From an uncultured Pseudomonadota bacterium (lineage in GTDB: Bacteria; Myxococcota_A; Polyangia; HGW-17), in the NCBI GenBank assembly GCA_938004375.1, contig CALKWH010000060.1, positions 1 to 15,093 on the forward strand: a stretch of 15,093 nucleotides of DNA, written 5' to 3'. Position numbers and translations under genes: made by a program. Positions 6,231 to 12,812 of this stretch are shown here, piece after piece (position 1 is the stretch's first letter; each line of letters starts with the position of its first letter). The notes under the pieces were generated by a model, which searched no databases, was not told the origin of the DNA, and worked only from the letters and a program-made list of their open reading frames with translations.

Positions 6231-8186
6231 ATGAAAAACCTTTGGTTGGTGGCCTGTTGCCTATGTACCGTGTCGTTCGTCGTCGCCTGTGACACGAAGA
6301 CGAAGACCGTGGAGTCCTGCGGGGACGGCTTCGTCGATCCCGGCGAGGAGTGCGACACGACCGTCGGCGAGCTCTCCTGTGCCTCCCTGGGACATTATCG
6401 CCCACTGGGCACCCTGCGCTGCACGTCGGATTGCCGCCTCGATATCACCGAGTGCGGCGGTCGCTGCGGCGACAATGGGGTCGACGCCGCGGACGGGGAG
6501 GAGTGCGACGGCGCGAACCTGAACGGCAACTCCTGCCAGAGCCTGGGCTATCACGGGGGCACGCTCTCGTGTGACGCCGAGTGTCGGTTCGTGCTCGAGA
6601 GCTGCGAGGCGCTGGGTCAGTGCGGCGACGCCGTCATTCAGGACACCTTCGAGGATTGCGACGGCGCGAACCTGAACGGTCAGACCTGCGAGACCTTGGA
6701 ACAATATCCCGGGACGCTGGCCTGCACGGAGACCTGCGGCTTCGAGCTCACGGGCTGCGGGGGCAGTTGCGGCGACGGCGTCATCCAGGAGACGTTCGGT
6801 GAAGCGTGCGACGGCGCGGCCCTGAACGGACAGACCTGCGAAACCCAGGGTCTCTATCCGGGAGCGCTCACCTGCTCGGAGATCTGTGGCCTGGACCTCA
6901 CGGGCTGCGGGGGCGAGTGTGGCGACGGGATCCTGCAGGAGGCGTTCGAGTCTTGCGACAACGGCGACTTCGGAGGCCAGGATTGCCGTCTGGTCGGCGG
7001 ATTCTTCGGGGTCCTGACCTGTGATGGCCAATGCGTCGTCGACACGTCCGCCTGCCGCGCCGCGGAGCTCACGGGAACCAACATGTCCGAGGTGGGTCGG
7101 GCGCTGGTCCGGGATGCGACGGGAGGGTTGATCGTCGGTGGCTACGTCGTCAACGCTCCCGTGTTCATGAAGCGCTACCATGCAGACGGATATGAGGATT
7201 GGACTCGCACGCCGTGGGGGATGTTTGGGGAGAGACAGGTCAGCGATCTGGCGTTGGCGCCGTCGGGACACGTCTATGTGACGGGTTGTACGGAATGTTC
7301 GACGAACGCCACCGGATTTTTATCCAAGGTCTCCACGGACGGGACGGTGGAGGAGCTGCCCGTGGGTTTTTCCTGGGGCCGCGGCGTGGTGGTGGACGCA
7401 GCCGGGAACGTCTTCGTTGCCGGTTACGCCGGGGGTCCGGTGGACGGCCAGACCCACCTGGGCGGAAACGACATCATCCTGAGCCGGTATGACCCGGCGG
7501 GAGCGCTCGTCTGGACGCGGCAGTGGGGGACCGCCGGGGATGATCAGGCGTGGGGCCTCGCGTTCGATTCGGCCGGGAACCTCGTGCTCGTCGGGAAAAC
7601 CGACGGGGCCCTGGACGGGCAGGTCCAGGTTGGATCCTCGGATGTCTTCGTGATCCGCTGTGACGTGAACGGGACCAAACTCTGGACGCGGCAACTGGGG
7701 ACCACCGGGAGCGATGAAGGGAAGGCCGTGGCCACGGACGCCGCGGGGAACCTCTACGTATTCGGGCAGATCGATGGCGCGCTGCCGGGCCAGACCCATT
7801 TGGGTTCCTATGACCTGTTCCTCCTTCGTATGACCTCCGCCGGGGACACCACCTGGACCCGTCAGTGGGGCACCGGTGGTTGGGACTGGGCCTGGAGCGT
7901 GGTCGTGGACACCACCGGGAGGATCCACGCGGCCGGCGCCGTGGAGGGCGCGCTGCCGGGCCAGACCCACGCCGGGGACCGGGACATCTTCCTGACCACC
8001 TACGCCGCGGACGGGACGCGCGTGACCGACCGGCAATGGGGAACCGCCGGGCTGGATCAGGCGTATGACGTGATCGTCGGCGACGACGACGAACTGTTCC
8101 TGACGGGGATCGTCAGCGGTACCCTGTGGGATCGTCCTGCACTTGGCGGGTATGATGCTTTCATCCTGTATGTCCCGCAGCCCTGA
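6231..8186 (+). CDS. Lipoprotein with five Cys-rich repeats and a seven-blade SBBP-type beta-propeller
   Basis: A 651-residue surface-type lipoprotein. The lipobox is VVAC (Cys20), followed by Asp21. Residues 30-275 hold five repeats of about 48-51 residues. Each is built as CGDG, then CDG, LNGQTC, LG, a G-L-C step and a closing C-x3-D-x3-C, giving six cysteines per repeat and probably three disulfides. Residues 276-651 hold seven propeller units of 45-57 residues, each with a D-x-AGN strand and most ending in WTRQWGT. These match the SBBP bacterial repeat style. The likely role is display of a binding propeller on a rigid stalk outside the cytoplasm; the ligand is unknown and no catalytic residues are seen. 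The start ATG has an ideal ribosome-binding site. Confidence 0.85.
   Translation: MKNLWLVACCLCTVSFVVACDTKTKTVESCGDGFVDPGEECDTTVGELSCASLGHYRPLGTLRCTSDCRLDITECGGRCGDNGVDAADGEECDGANLNGNSCQSLGYHGGTLSCDAECRFVLESCEALGQCGDAVIQDTFEDCDGANLNGQTCETLEQYPGTLACTETCGFELTGCGGSCGDGVIQETFGEACDGAALNGQTCETQGLYPGALTCSEICGLDLTGCGGECGDGILQEAFESCDNGDFGGQDCRLVGGFFGVLTCDGQCVVDTSACRAAELTGTNMSEVGRALVRDATGGLIVGGYVVNAPVFMKRYHADGYEDWTRTPWGMFGERQVSDLALAPSGHVYVTGCTECSTNATGFLSKVSTDGTVEELPVGFSWGRGVVVDAAGNVFVAGYAGGPVDGQTHLGGNDIILSRYDPAGALVWTRQWGTAGDDQAWGLAFDSAGNLVLVGKTDGALDGQVQVGSSDVFVIRCDVNGTKLWTRQLGTTGSDEGKAVATDAAGNLYVFGQIDGALPGQTHLGSYDLFLLRMTSAGDTTWTRQWGTGGWDWAWSVVVDTTGRIHAAGAVEGALPGQTHAGDRDIFLTTYAADGTRVTDRQWGTAGLDQAYDVIVGDDDELFLTGIVSGTLWDRPALGGYDAFILYVPQP
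6504..6679 (+). repeat. Intragenic repeat in the Cys-rich stalk
   Basis: A 23-base stretch beginning TGCGACGGCGCGAACC is identical at 6504-6526 and 6657-6679. The copies are 153 bases (51 codons, one stalk repeat) apart. This points to recent repeat duplication or conversion. Confidence 0.85.
7776..7969 (+). repeat. Intragenic repeat between propeller blades
   Basis: A 23-base stretch beginning GGCGCGCTGCCGGGCC is identical at 7776-7798 and 7947-7969. The offset is 171 bases, or 57 codons, which is one blade. The encoded GALPGQTH is shared by blades 5 and 6. Confidence 0.85.
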
Positions 8187-8207
8187 TTCCACTCCATATC
8201 ACCGCTG

Positions 8208-8672
8208 TCAGAACTCGATCCCCGCGGTGACGATGTGCAGGGGCGGCCAGGTGGCCTTGTTCTGGGTCTCGCCGATCATGGAGTTGAAGTGGTAGCCGAC
8301 GAGGAAGTTGAGGTGTCGGCTCATGCGGAACGCCACCTCGAACAGCGCGAAGGGGTTGATGCCGACGACCGTGCCGATGCCCCAGTCGTCGAGCACCTCG
8401 GCGGAGAACACGTTGACTCCGGCGCCGCCGCCCAGGCGGGCCTGCCAGGTGGCGCGGTTGATGATCCCGAACTTGAGCGCCAGCCCGAAGGAGACGAGGG
8501 TGCGTTGCTTGCCCGACTCCGAGGGCATGTGGGCGAGATCGAGGTAGGTGTCCAAGGCGGCGGTGTTCGAGAACCAGAGGGTGGCCCTCGCGCCGATCAC
8601 CGGCGAGAGCCCCACGCTCCAGTACAGGCCGTCGCCGCCCTCGTCTGGCTTGTTGACCCAGGCGATTGGCAA
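8208..8672 (-). CDS. Outer-membrane beta-barrel-like protein, possibly 5'-truncated
   Basis: A 154-residue frame rich in alternating hydrophobic/polar stretches that look like amphipathic strands (LYWSVGLSPVIGARATLWFS, RTLVSFGLALKFGI, FLVGYHFNSMIG). It ends in HIVTAGIEF, the C-terminal aromatic typical of outer-membrane barrels recognised by the Bam complex. The best start is TTG at 8672 with GAGGGG about 10 nt upstream. The frame stays open further upstream but offers no signal peptide. An outer-membrane protein should have one, so the gene may have lost its 5' end, or it may be a remnant. It is convergent with the SBBP lipoprotein (21 bp gap). No family was recognised. Confidence 0.6.
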   Translation of the reverse strand: MPIAWVNKPDEGGDGLYWSVGLSPVIGARATLWFSNTAALDTYLDLAHMPSESGKQRTLVSFGLALKFGIINRATWQARLGGGAGVNVFSAEVLDDWGIGTVVGINPFALFEVAFRMSRHLNFLVGYHFNSMIGETQNKATWPPLHIVTAGIEF

Positions 8673-8686
8673 GTCTCGGTTTCCCC

Positions 8687-8742
8687 TCTTTTCTGTTTTT
8701 GATTGTGGGCTATACTGCCGGCGGGGGCGTACGGAGAGTACG
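8687..8742 (+). promoter_or_regulatory. Candidate promoter and 5' UTR hairpin of the tandem hydrolase-like pair
   Basis: TATACT at 8711-8716 matches five of six bases of the -10 consensus; the -35 region near 8687-8694 is only a T-rich stretch. The predicted leader contains CGTAC (8728-8732) and GTACG (8738-8742) around GGAGA, a small hairpin. The true ribosome-binding site is GGGAG at 8751-8755. Confidence 0.42.
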
Positions 8743-8760
8743 AACCCTGTGGGAGTTCAA

Positions 8761-9972
8761 ATGCGAAGGAAATCATGGTGGTTTTTGTGCGTGGCCTGGC
8801 TGGTCGCGGTCACGGGATGTGACGATTCCGTCAAAGTGACGGATCCCTGCGGCGATGGATTCATCGATCCGGGGGAAGCGTGCGACGGCGCCACGTTGAA
8901 CGGCGAATCCTGCGAGAGTCTGGGTTTTTACATCACGACCGGGCAACTGGCGTGCACGGCCGACTGCCGGTATGACACCACGGCCTGCGGACACCGCTGC
9001 GGGGACGGGCTGCTCGACATCCAGGAGGACTGCGACGACGGCAATACCCTCACCGTGGACGGGTGCGACCAGCGGTGCAACGTGGAGGAGGGCTGGACGT
9101 GCACCGAAGAGAGCCCGTCGTTGTGTGAGCCGATCTGCGGCGACCAGATCCTCGTCGGGGGCGAGGACTGCGAGCAGGGGCTGCTCAACGGCGCCACCTG
9201 CGAGAGCCTGGGCTTCGAACCGGGGACGCTCGCGTGCACCCGCGGCTGCACCTTCGATTCCTCGGGGTGCGGGGCCGCGGGGCGGGTGGCCGATCACCGG
9301 GCGGTGGACGCCTTCGATGACATCCCCGGGGACGCGTTCGACTGGGTGTTCATGAATGTCGTTGCCTACTATGGGCACTCATCCTTTGGCGCCCAGTTGG
9401 TGACCGGACTCGGGATGCTCGACGACGTGGTCAACCATGAGCCATTGTCGTTGTTCCTCAATGCGGATGATGACCTGGGGCTCTACGGTGACCTGACCTG
9501 GGAGGCCGTCACCCGCGCGCATCTGGAGAACGACACGGCGACCAACCTGGTGATCTGGAGTTGGGGGGTCGGCCTTTCGGAAGCCACCTCCGCCCACGTG
9601 GACCTGTACCTGGGCGCCATGGCCCAGCTCGAGGCGGACTTCCCCGACGTGCGCTTCGTGTACATGACCGGCCCGCTGGACGGCACCGGAGACGAGGGCG
9701 TCCTGCGCACGAACAACCGGCAGATCCGGGACTGGTGCGTGGCCAACGGCAAGTGGCTGTACGACTTCGAGGCCATCGAGAGCTGGGACCCCGACGGCAA
9801 CTACCATGCGGACGACGGCGCCGAGTGCGGCTGGTGCGCGGCGTGGTTGGCCGAACACCCGGACGCCTGCCCGGAGTGCAACGAAGCCTGTCCGCACAGC
9901 CACTGCTTGAACTGCTACCGCAAGGGGAAGGCGCTCTGGTGGCTGCTGGCCCGGATCGCCGGCTGGCAATGA
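8761..9972 (+). CDS. Lipoprotein with Cys-rich/DUF4215-type stalk and GH[TS]S hydrolase-like domain
   Basis: A 403-residue lipoprotein with lipobox VTGC (Cys20), followed by Asp21-Asp22. Residues 28-170 are a Cys-rich stalk. The first and last units are CGDG-CDG-LNG repeats like those of the propeller lipoproteins; the middle unit (EDCDDGNT, DGCDQRC, EEGWTC) is a canonical DUF4215 type. Residues 171-403 are a globular domain shared with the next gene. It has YYGHSSFGAQ at 203-212, LVIWSWGVG, VYMTGPLDG, RTNNRQIRDWC, LYDFEAIESWDPDGNY, and a Cys-rich end with CGWC and HSHCLNC. The layout resembles SGNH/GDSL hydrolases, with Ser208 as candidate nucleophile, but this is inference. The start is ATG at 8761 after GGGAG. 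It lies 25 nt before its paralogue and is probably in one operon with it. Confidence 0.8.
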   Translation: MRRKSWWFLCVAWLVAVTGCDDSVKVTDPCGDGFIDPGEACDGATLNGESCESLGFYITTGQLACTADCRYDTTACGHRCGDGLLDIQEDCDDGNTLTVDGCDQRCNVEEGWTCTEESPSLCEPICGDQILVGGEDCEQGLLNGATCESLGFEPGTLACTRGCTFDSSGCGAAGRVADHRAVDAFDDIPGDAFDWVFMNVVAYYGHSSFGAQLVTGLGMLDDVVNHEPLSLFLNADDDLGLYGDLTWEAVTRAHLENDTATNLVIWSWGVGLSEATSAHVDLYLGAMAQLEADFPDVRFVYMTGPLDGTGDEGVLRTNNRQIRDWCVANGKWLYDFEAIESWDPDGNYHADDGAECGWCAAWLAEHPDACPECNEACPHSHCLNCYRKGKALWWLLARIAGWQ

Positions 9973-9997
9973 ACGACCCACGCACGGGAGGTGCACG

Positions 9998-10816
9998 ATG
10001 AAACACACGAAGATCCTGCTGACATTGGTATTTCTGGTGGTCCTGGGGTGCGACGACGACCCCGCAAACACGAATAACACAAACAACGTGAACAACGTCA
10101 ACAACGTCAACAACGTCAACAATGGCTCCGGTTATTTAGTCGCCGATCACACGGTGGTGTCCAGCTTCGAGTCCATCCCGGGGGACGCGTTCGCCGCGGC
10201 GCTGGCGAACCTGAACGTGTACTACGGGCACACCTCCCACGGCAGCCAGCTGGTCACCGGCCTGGAGATGCTCGACGCGGTCGTCGATCACGGTCCGCTG
10301 GCGCTATACGAGGAGTACGGCGACCTCGGGCACCTGGGGGATCTCGCCTGGGCCGGGCTCACCCGGACCTACCTCGATGCGCACCCGGAGGTGAACGTGG
10401 TGGTGTGGAGCTGGTGCGGCGGCGTCTCGGACAACACCGCGGACGGGATCCAAGCGTACCTCGACGAAATGGCCACGCTGGAAACGGACTACCCCGGCAA
10501 GACGTTCGTCTACATGACCGGACATCTGGACGGCTCCGGAGAGGACGGAACGCTGCGGACGAACAACCGCCAGATCCGGGACTGGTGCGAGGCCCACGGG
10601 AAGATCCTGTATGACTTCGAGGACCTCGAGAGCTGGGACCCCGCCGGGAATTATTATGCCGACGAGACCGACGCCTGCGGCTGGTGCACGACCTGGTGCG
10701 CCACGAACACGTGCGGCGCCTGTGGTGATTGCCAGCACAGCCACTGCTTCAACTGCGAGCGCAAGGGCCGCGCGTTCTGGTGGATGCTGGCCCGCCTGGC
10801 CGGCTGGACCGGTTGA
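9998..10816 (+). CDS. Lipoprotein with NNV linker and GH[TS]S hydrolase-like domain
   Basis: A 272-residue lipoprotein with lipobox VLGC (Cys18), followed by three aspartates. Residues 26-42 are an asparagine linker of NNT and NNV units, and the domain spans 48-272. It aligns throughout with the C-terminal domain of the upstream gene, including VADH, IPGDAF, YYGHTSHGSQLVTGL at 75-89, VVWSWCGG, VYMTGHLDG, RTNNRQIRDWC, LESWDPAGNYYAD, CGWC, HSHCFNC and ARLAGW. Ser80 is the equivalent of Ser208 there. The start is ATG at 9998 with GGGAGG at 9985-9990. It is a tandem duplicate whose stalk has been replaced by the other linker type. Enzyme activity is unproven; an SGNH-like esterase or deacetylase is a guess from motif layout. 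Confidence 0.8.
   Translation: MKHTKILLTLVFLVVLGCDDDPANTNNTNNVNNVNNVNNVNNGSGYLVADHTVVSSFESIPGDAFAAALANLNVYYGHTSHGSQLVTGLEMLDAVVDHGPLALYEEYGDLGHLGDLAWAGLTRTYLDAHPEVNVVVWSWCGGVSDNTADGIQAYLDEMATLETDYPGKTFVYMTGHLDGSGEDGTLRTNNRQIRDWCEAHGKILYDFEDLESWDPAGNYYADETDACGWCTTWCATNTCGACGDCQHSHCFNCERKGRAFWWMLARLAGWTG
10073..10123 (+). repeat. 9-bp tandem repeat coding for NNT/NNV linker
   Basis: About six units of AACAACGTS or close variants in frame. It is the same linker design as in the EEP lipoprotein at the other end of the window, but shorter. Confidence 0.9.
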
Positions 10817-10834
10817 TTCAGCGGATTCATTGTC

Positions 10835-12661
10835 TCACTCCGGATCGTCGTATTCGGGCCTCACCGAGCGCTGGTTCGACGCCAGCGTGCGCTTGCGGAT
10901 GCGGATGTGCAGCGGGGTGACCTCGATCATCTCGTCGTCGCGGATGAACTCCATGGCCTGCTCCAGGGTGAGCAGGCGCGGCGGTGACAGGATGACGTTC
11001 TCGTCGCGCCCGGCGGCCCGGATGTTGGTGAGTTTCTTCTCGCGGCAGACGTTGACGTTCAGGTCGTTCTCGCGGATGTGCTCGCCCACGACCATGCCCT
11101 CGTAGACCTTGAACTGGGCGGGGACGAACAGCGTGCCCCGGGGCTGCATGTGGAACAGGGCGTAGGGGGTGGTGGGGCCCGTGCGGTCGGCCACCAGGGC
11201 GCCGGTGCGCCGTCCGGTGATGGGGCCCTGCCAGGGGATCCAGCCGGCGAAGCGGGTGTGCATGATGCCCAGGCCGCGGGTCTCGGTGAGGAACTCGCCC
11301 TGGAAGCCGATGATGCCGCGGGTGGGGATCTCGAAGAGCAGGCGCATGCGGTCGCCGAAGGGGGACATCTCCATGAGCCGGCCGCGCCGCGGCCCGAGGC
11401 GTTCGGACACGACGCCCACCATCTCCTGGGGGCAGTCCACCGTGAGGTACTCCTGGGGCTCCATGAGCTTGCCATCCACGCGACGGGTGACCACCTCGGG
11501 GCGCGAGAGCATGAGCTCGTAGCCCTCACGGCGCATGGTTTCCACCAGGATGCCCAACTGGAGCTCGCCGCGGCCCAGTACGCGGTAGGTGTCCGGGGAC
11601 TCGGTCTCCTCGACGCGGATGGCGACGTTGGCCTTGGCCTCGCGGAACAGGCGGTCGCGCAGGTTGCGGGAGGTGACCCAGCGGCCCTCCTTGCCCGCAA
11701 AAGGCGAGTTGTTCACGCAGAAGTTCATGGACATGGTGGGCTCGTCGACGGTGATCCGCGGCAGCGGGGCGGTGTCGGGGGCGTCGGTGATGGTGTCCCC
11801 GATGGTGACCTCGTCGATGCCCGCGAGGGAGATGATGTCGCCGGCGCGGGCGTGGTCGATCTCGACGCGGGTGAGCCCGGAGAAGCCGTACAGGCGCATG
11901 ATCCGGTACGCCTTCGGGGGGCCGCCGGCCTCGGTGTGCAGGTAAACGGTCTGGCCGGCGTCGAGGTGCCCGGCGTGGATGCGTCCGAGGACGATGCGCC
12001 CGACGTAGTCGTCCCAGCCGATGTTGTTCACGTGGAGCTTCAGGGGCTCATCGCGCAGGTCCGCCGGGCAGGGCACGTGCTCGAGGATGGCCTCGAACAG
12101 TGGGATCAGGTTGTCCGACCCGTCGCCCAGCTCCCGGTGGGCCACGCCTGAGCGACCGTTGGTGTAGAGCACGGGAAAGTTCAGAATCGCCTCGTCGGCG
12201 CCCAGGTCGATGAAGAGATCGTACACCTCGTTGAGGACGCGGCCGGGCTCGGCGTCCTTGCGATCGATTTTGTTGATCGCCACGATGGGAGGCAGCCCCA
12301 TCTCGAGTGCCTTCTGGAGCACGAAGCGGGTCTGGGGCAGGGGACCCTCGGCGGCGTCCACCAGCAACAGGACGGCGTCGGCCATGGTGAGCATGCGCTC
12401 CACCTCGCCGCCGAAGTCGTGGTGTCCAGGGGTGTCCAGGATGTTGATGCGCACGTTGCCGTACCGGATGGCCGTGTTTTTGGCCAGGATGGTGATGCCG
12501 CGCTCGCGCTCCAGGTCGTTGTTGTCCAGCACGCGGTCGAGCTGGCCGTTCTTCTCGTTGAGCAGGCCGCTCTGGCGCAGCATGCCGTCCACGAGGGTGG
12601 TCTTGCCGTGATCCACGTGCGCGATCACGGCGATGTTCCGTACGTCCTTGCGGGTCTTCAT
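10835..12661 (-). CDS. typA: Ribosome-associated translational GTPase TypA/BipA
   Basis: A 608-residue GTPase of the EF-G-like TypA/BipA family, which binds ribosomes and acts in 50S assembly and stress adaptation. The G1 loop is AHVDHGKT at 14-21, the switch region ERERGITI ends at 58, G3 is DTPGHHDF at 76-83 and G4 is NKID at 130-133. The family-typical C-terminal half follows with [28 protein letters not shown], and [14 protein letters not shown]. Length matches the family (about 607 in E. coli, from memory). The residue after the catalytic His80 is His rather than the usual Ala. The start is ATG at 12661, which lacks a strong Shine-Dalgarno. The gene is convergent with the hydrolase-like pair (18 bp gap). 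Confidence 0.97.
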   Translation of the reverse strand: MKTRKDVRNIAVIAHVDHGKTTLVDGMLRQSGLLNEKNGQLDRVLDNNDLERERGITILAKNTAIRYGNVRINILDTPGHHDFGGEVERMLTMADAVLLLVDAAEGPLPQTRFVLQKALEMGLPPIVAINKIDRKDAEPGRVLNEVYDLFIDLGADEAILNFPVLYTNGRSGVAHRELGDGSDNLIPLFEAILEHVPCPADLRDEPLKLHVNNIGWDDYVGRIVLGRIHAGHLDAGQTVYLHTEAGGPPKAYRIMRLYGFSGLTRVEIDHARAGDIISLAGIDEVTIGDTITDAPDTAPLPRITVDEPTMSMNFCVNNSPFAGKEGRWVTSRNLRDRLFREAKANVAIRVEETESPDTYRVLGRGELQLGILVETMRREGYELMLSRPEVVTRRVDGKLMEPQEYLTVDCPQEMVGVVSERLGPRRGRLMEMSPFGDRMRLLFEIPTRGIIGFQGEFLTETRGLGIMHTRFAGWIPWQGPITGRRTGALVADRTGPTTPYALFHMQPRGTLFVPAQFKVYEGMVVGEHIRENDLNVNVCREKKLTNIRAAGRDENVILSPPRLLTLEQAMEFIRDDEMIEVTPLHIRIRKRTLASNQRSVRPEYDDPE

Positions 12662-12785
12662 GTGGGATCTTCGTCCAGTCCGGGGGGATCTTCGTGCAGG
12701 CGTCGCGCGTGCGGCCGCGGCGTGCGTGACCGCGGCTCCCTTCCAGGCGGAGCCCCTCTATCACAGATCGCCGGTGGTGGAAAGG

Positions 12786-12812
12786 GAAATCCGGGGGGAG
12801 CGTCCGGATTTC
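12786..12812 (-). terminator. Hairpin at the 3' end of the RCC1 lipoprotein gene
   Basis: GAAATCCGG at 12786-12794 and CCGGATTTC at 12804-12812 form a perfect 9-bp stem with a 9-base loop, overlapping the stop codon at 12811-12813. The minus strand then reads CCTTTCC, a poor U-tract. It may terminate transcription or protect the 3' end. It lies between this gene and typA, arguing that typA has its own promoter. Confidence 0.5.

Noticed and set aside
6261..8192. Two long minus-strand frames opposite the SBBP lipoprotein
   Set aside because: They are explained by GC-rich third positions and repeats; the plus strand has a signal peptide, ribosome-binding site and repeat domains.
8200..8229. CACCGC/GCGGTG inverted repeat between convergent genes as a bidirectional terminator
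   Set aside because: The 6-bp arms are separated by 18 bases, lie partly inside a coding sequence and lack T-runs on either side.
11078..12151. 357-codon plus-strand frame opposite typA
   Set aside because: TypA motifs are intact on the minus strand; this frame is low-complexity shadow.
12662..12785. Promoter for typA, for example TTTCCA with GATAGA on the minus strand
   Set aside because: Boxes are poorly spaced and weak. A promoter is expected here, but I cannot place it. Two GATCTTCGT copies (12665 and 12688) were noted without an explanation.
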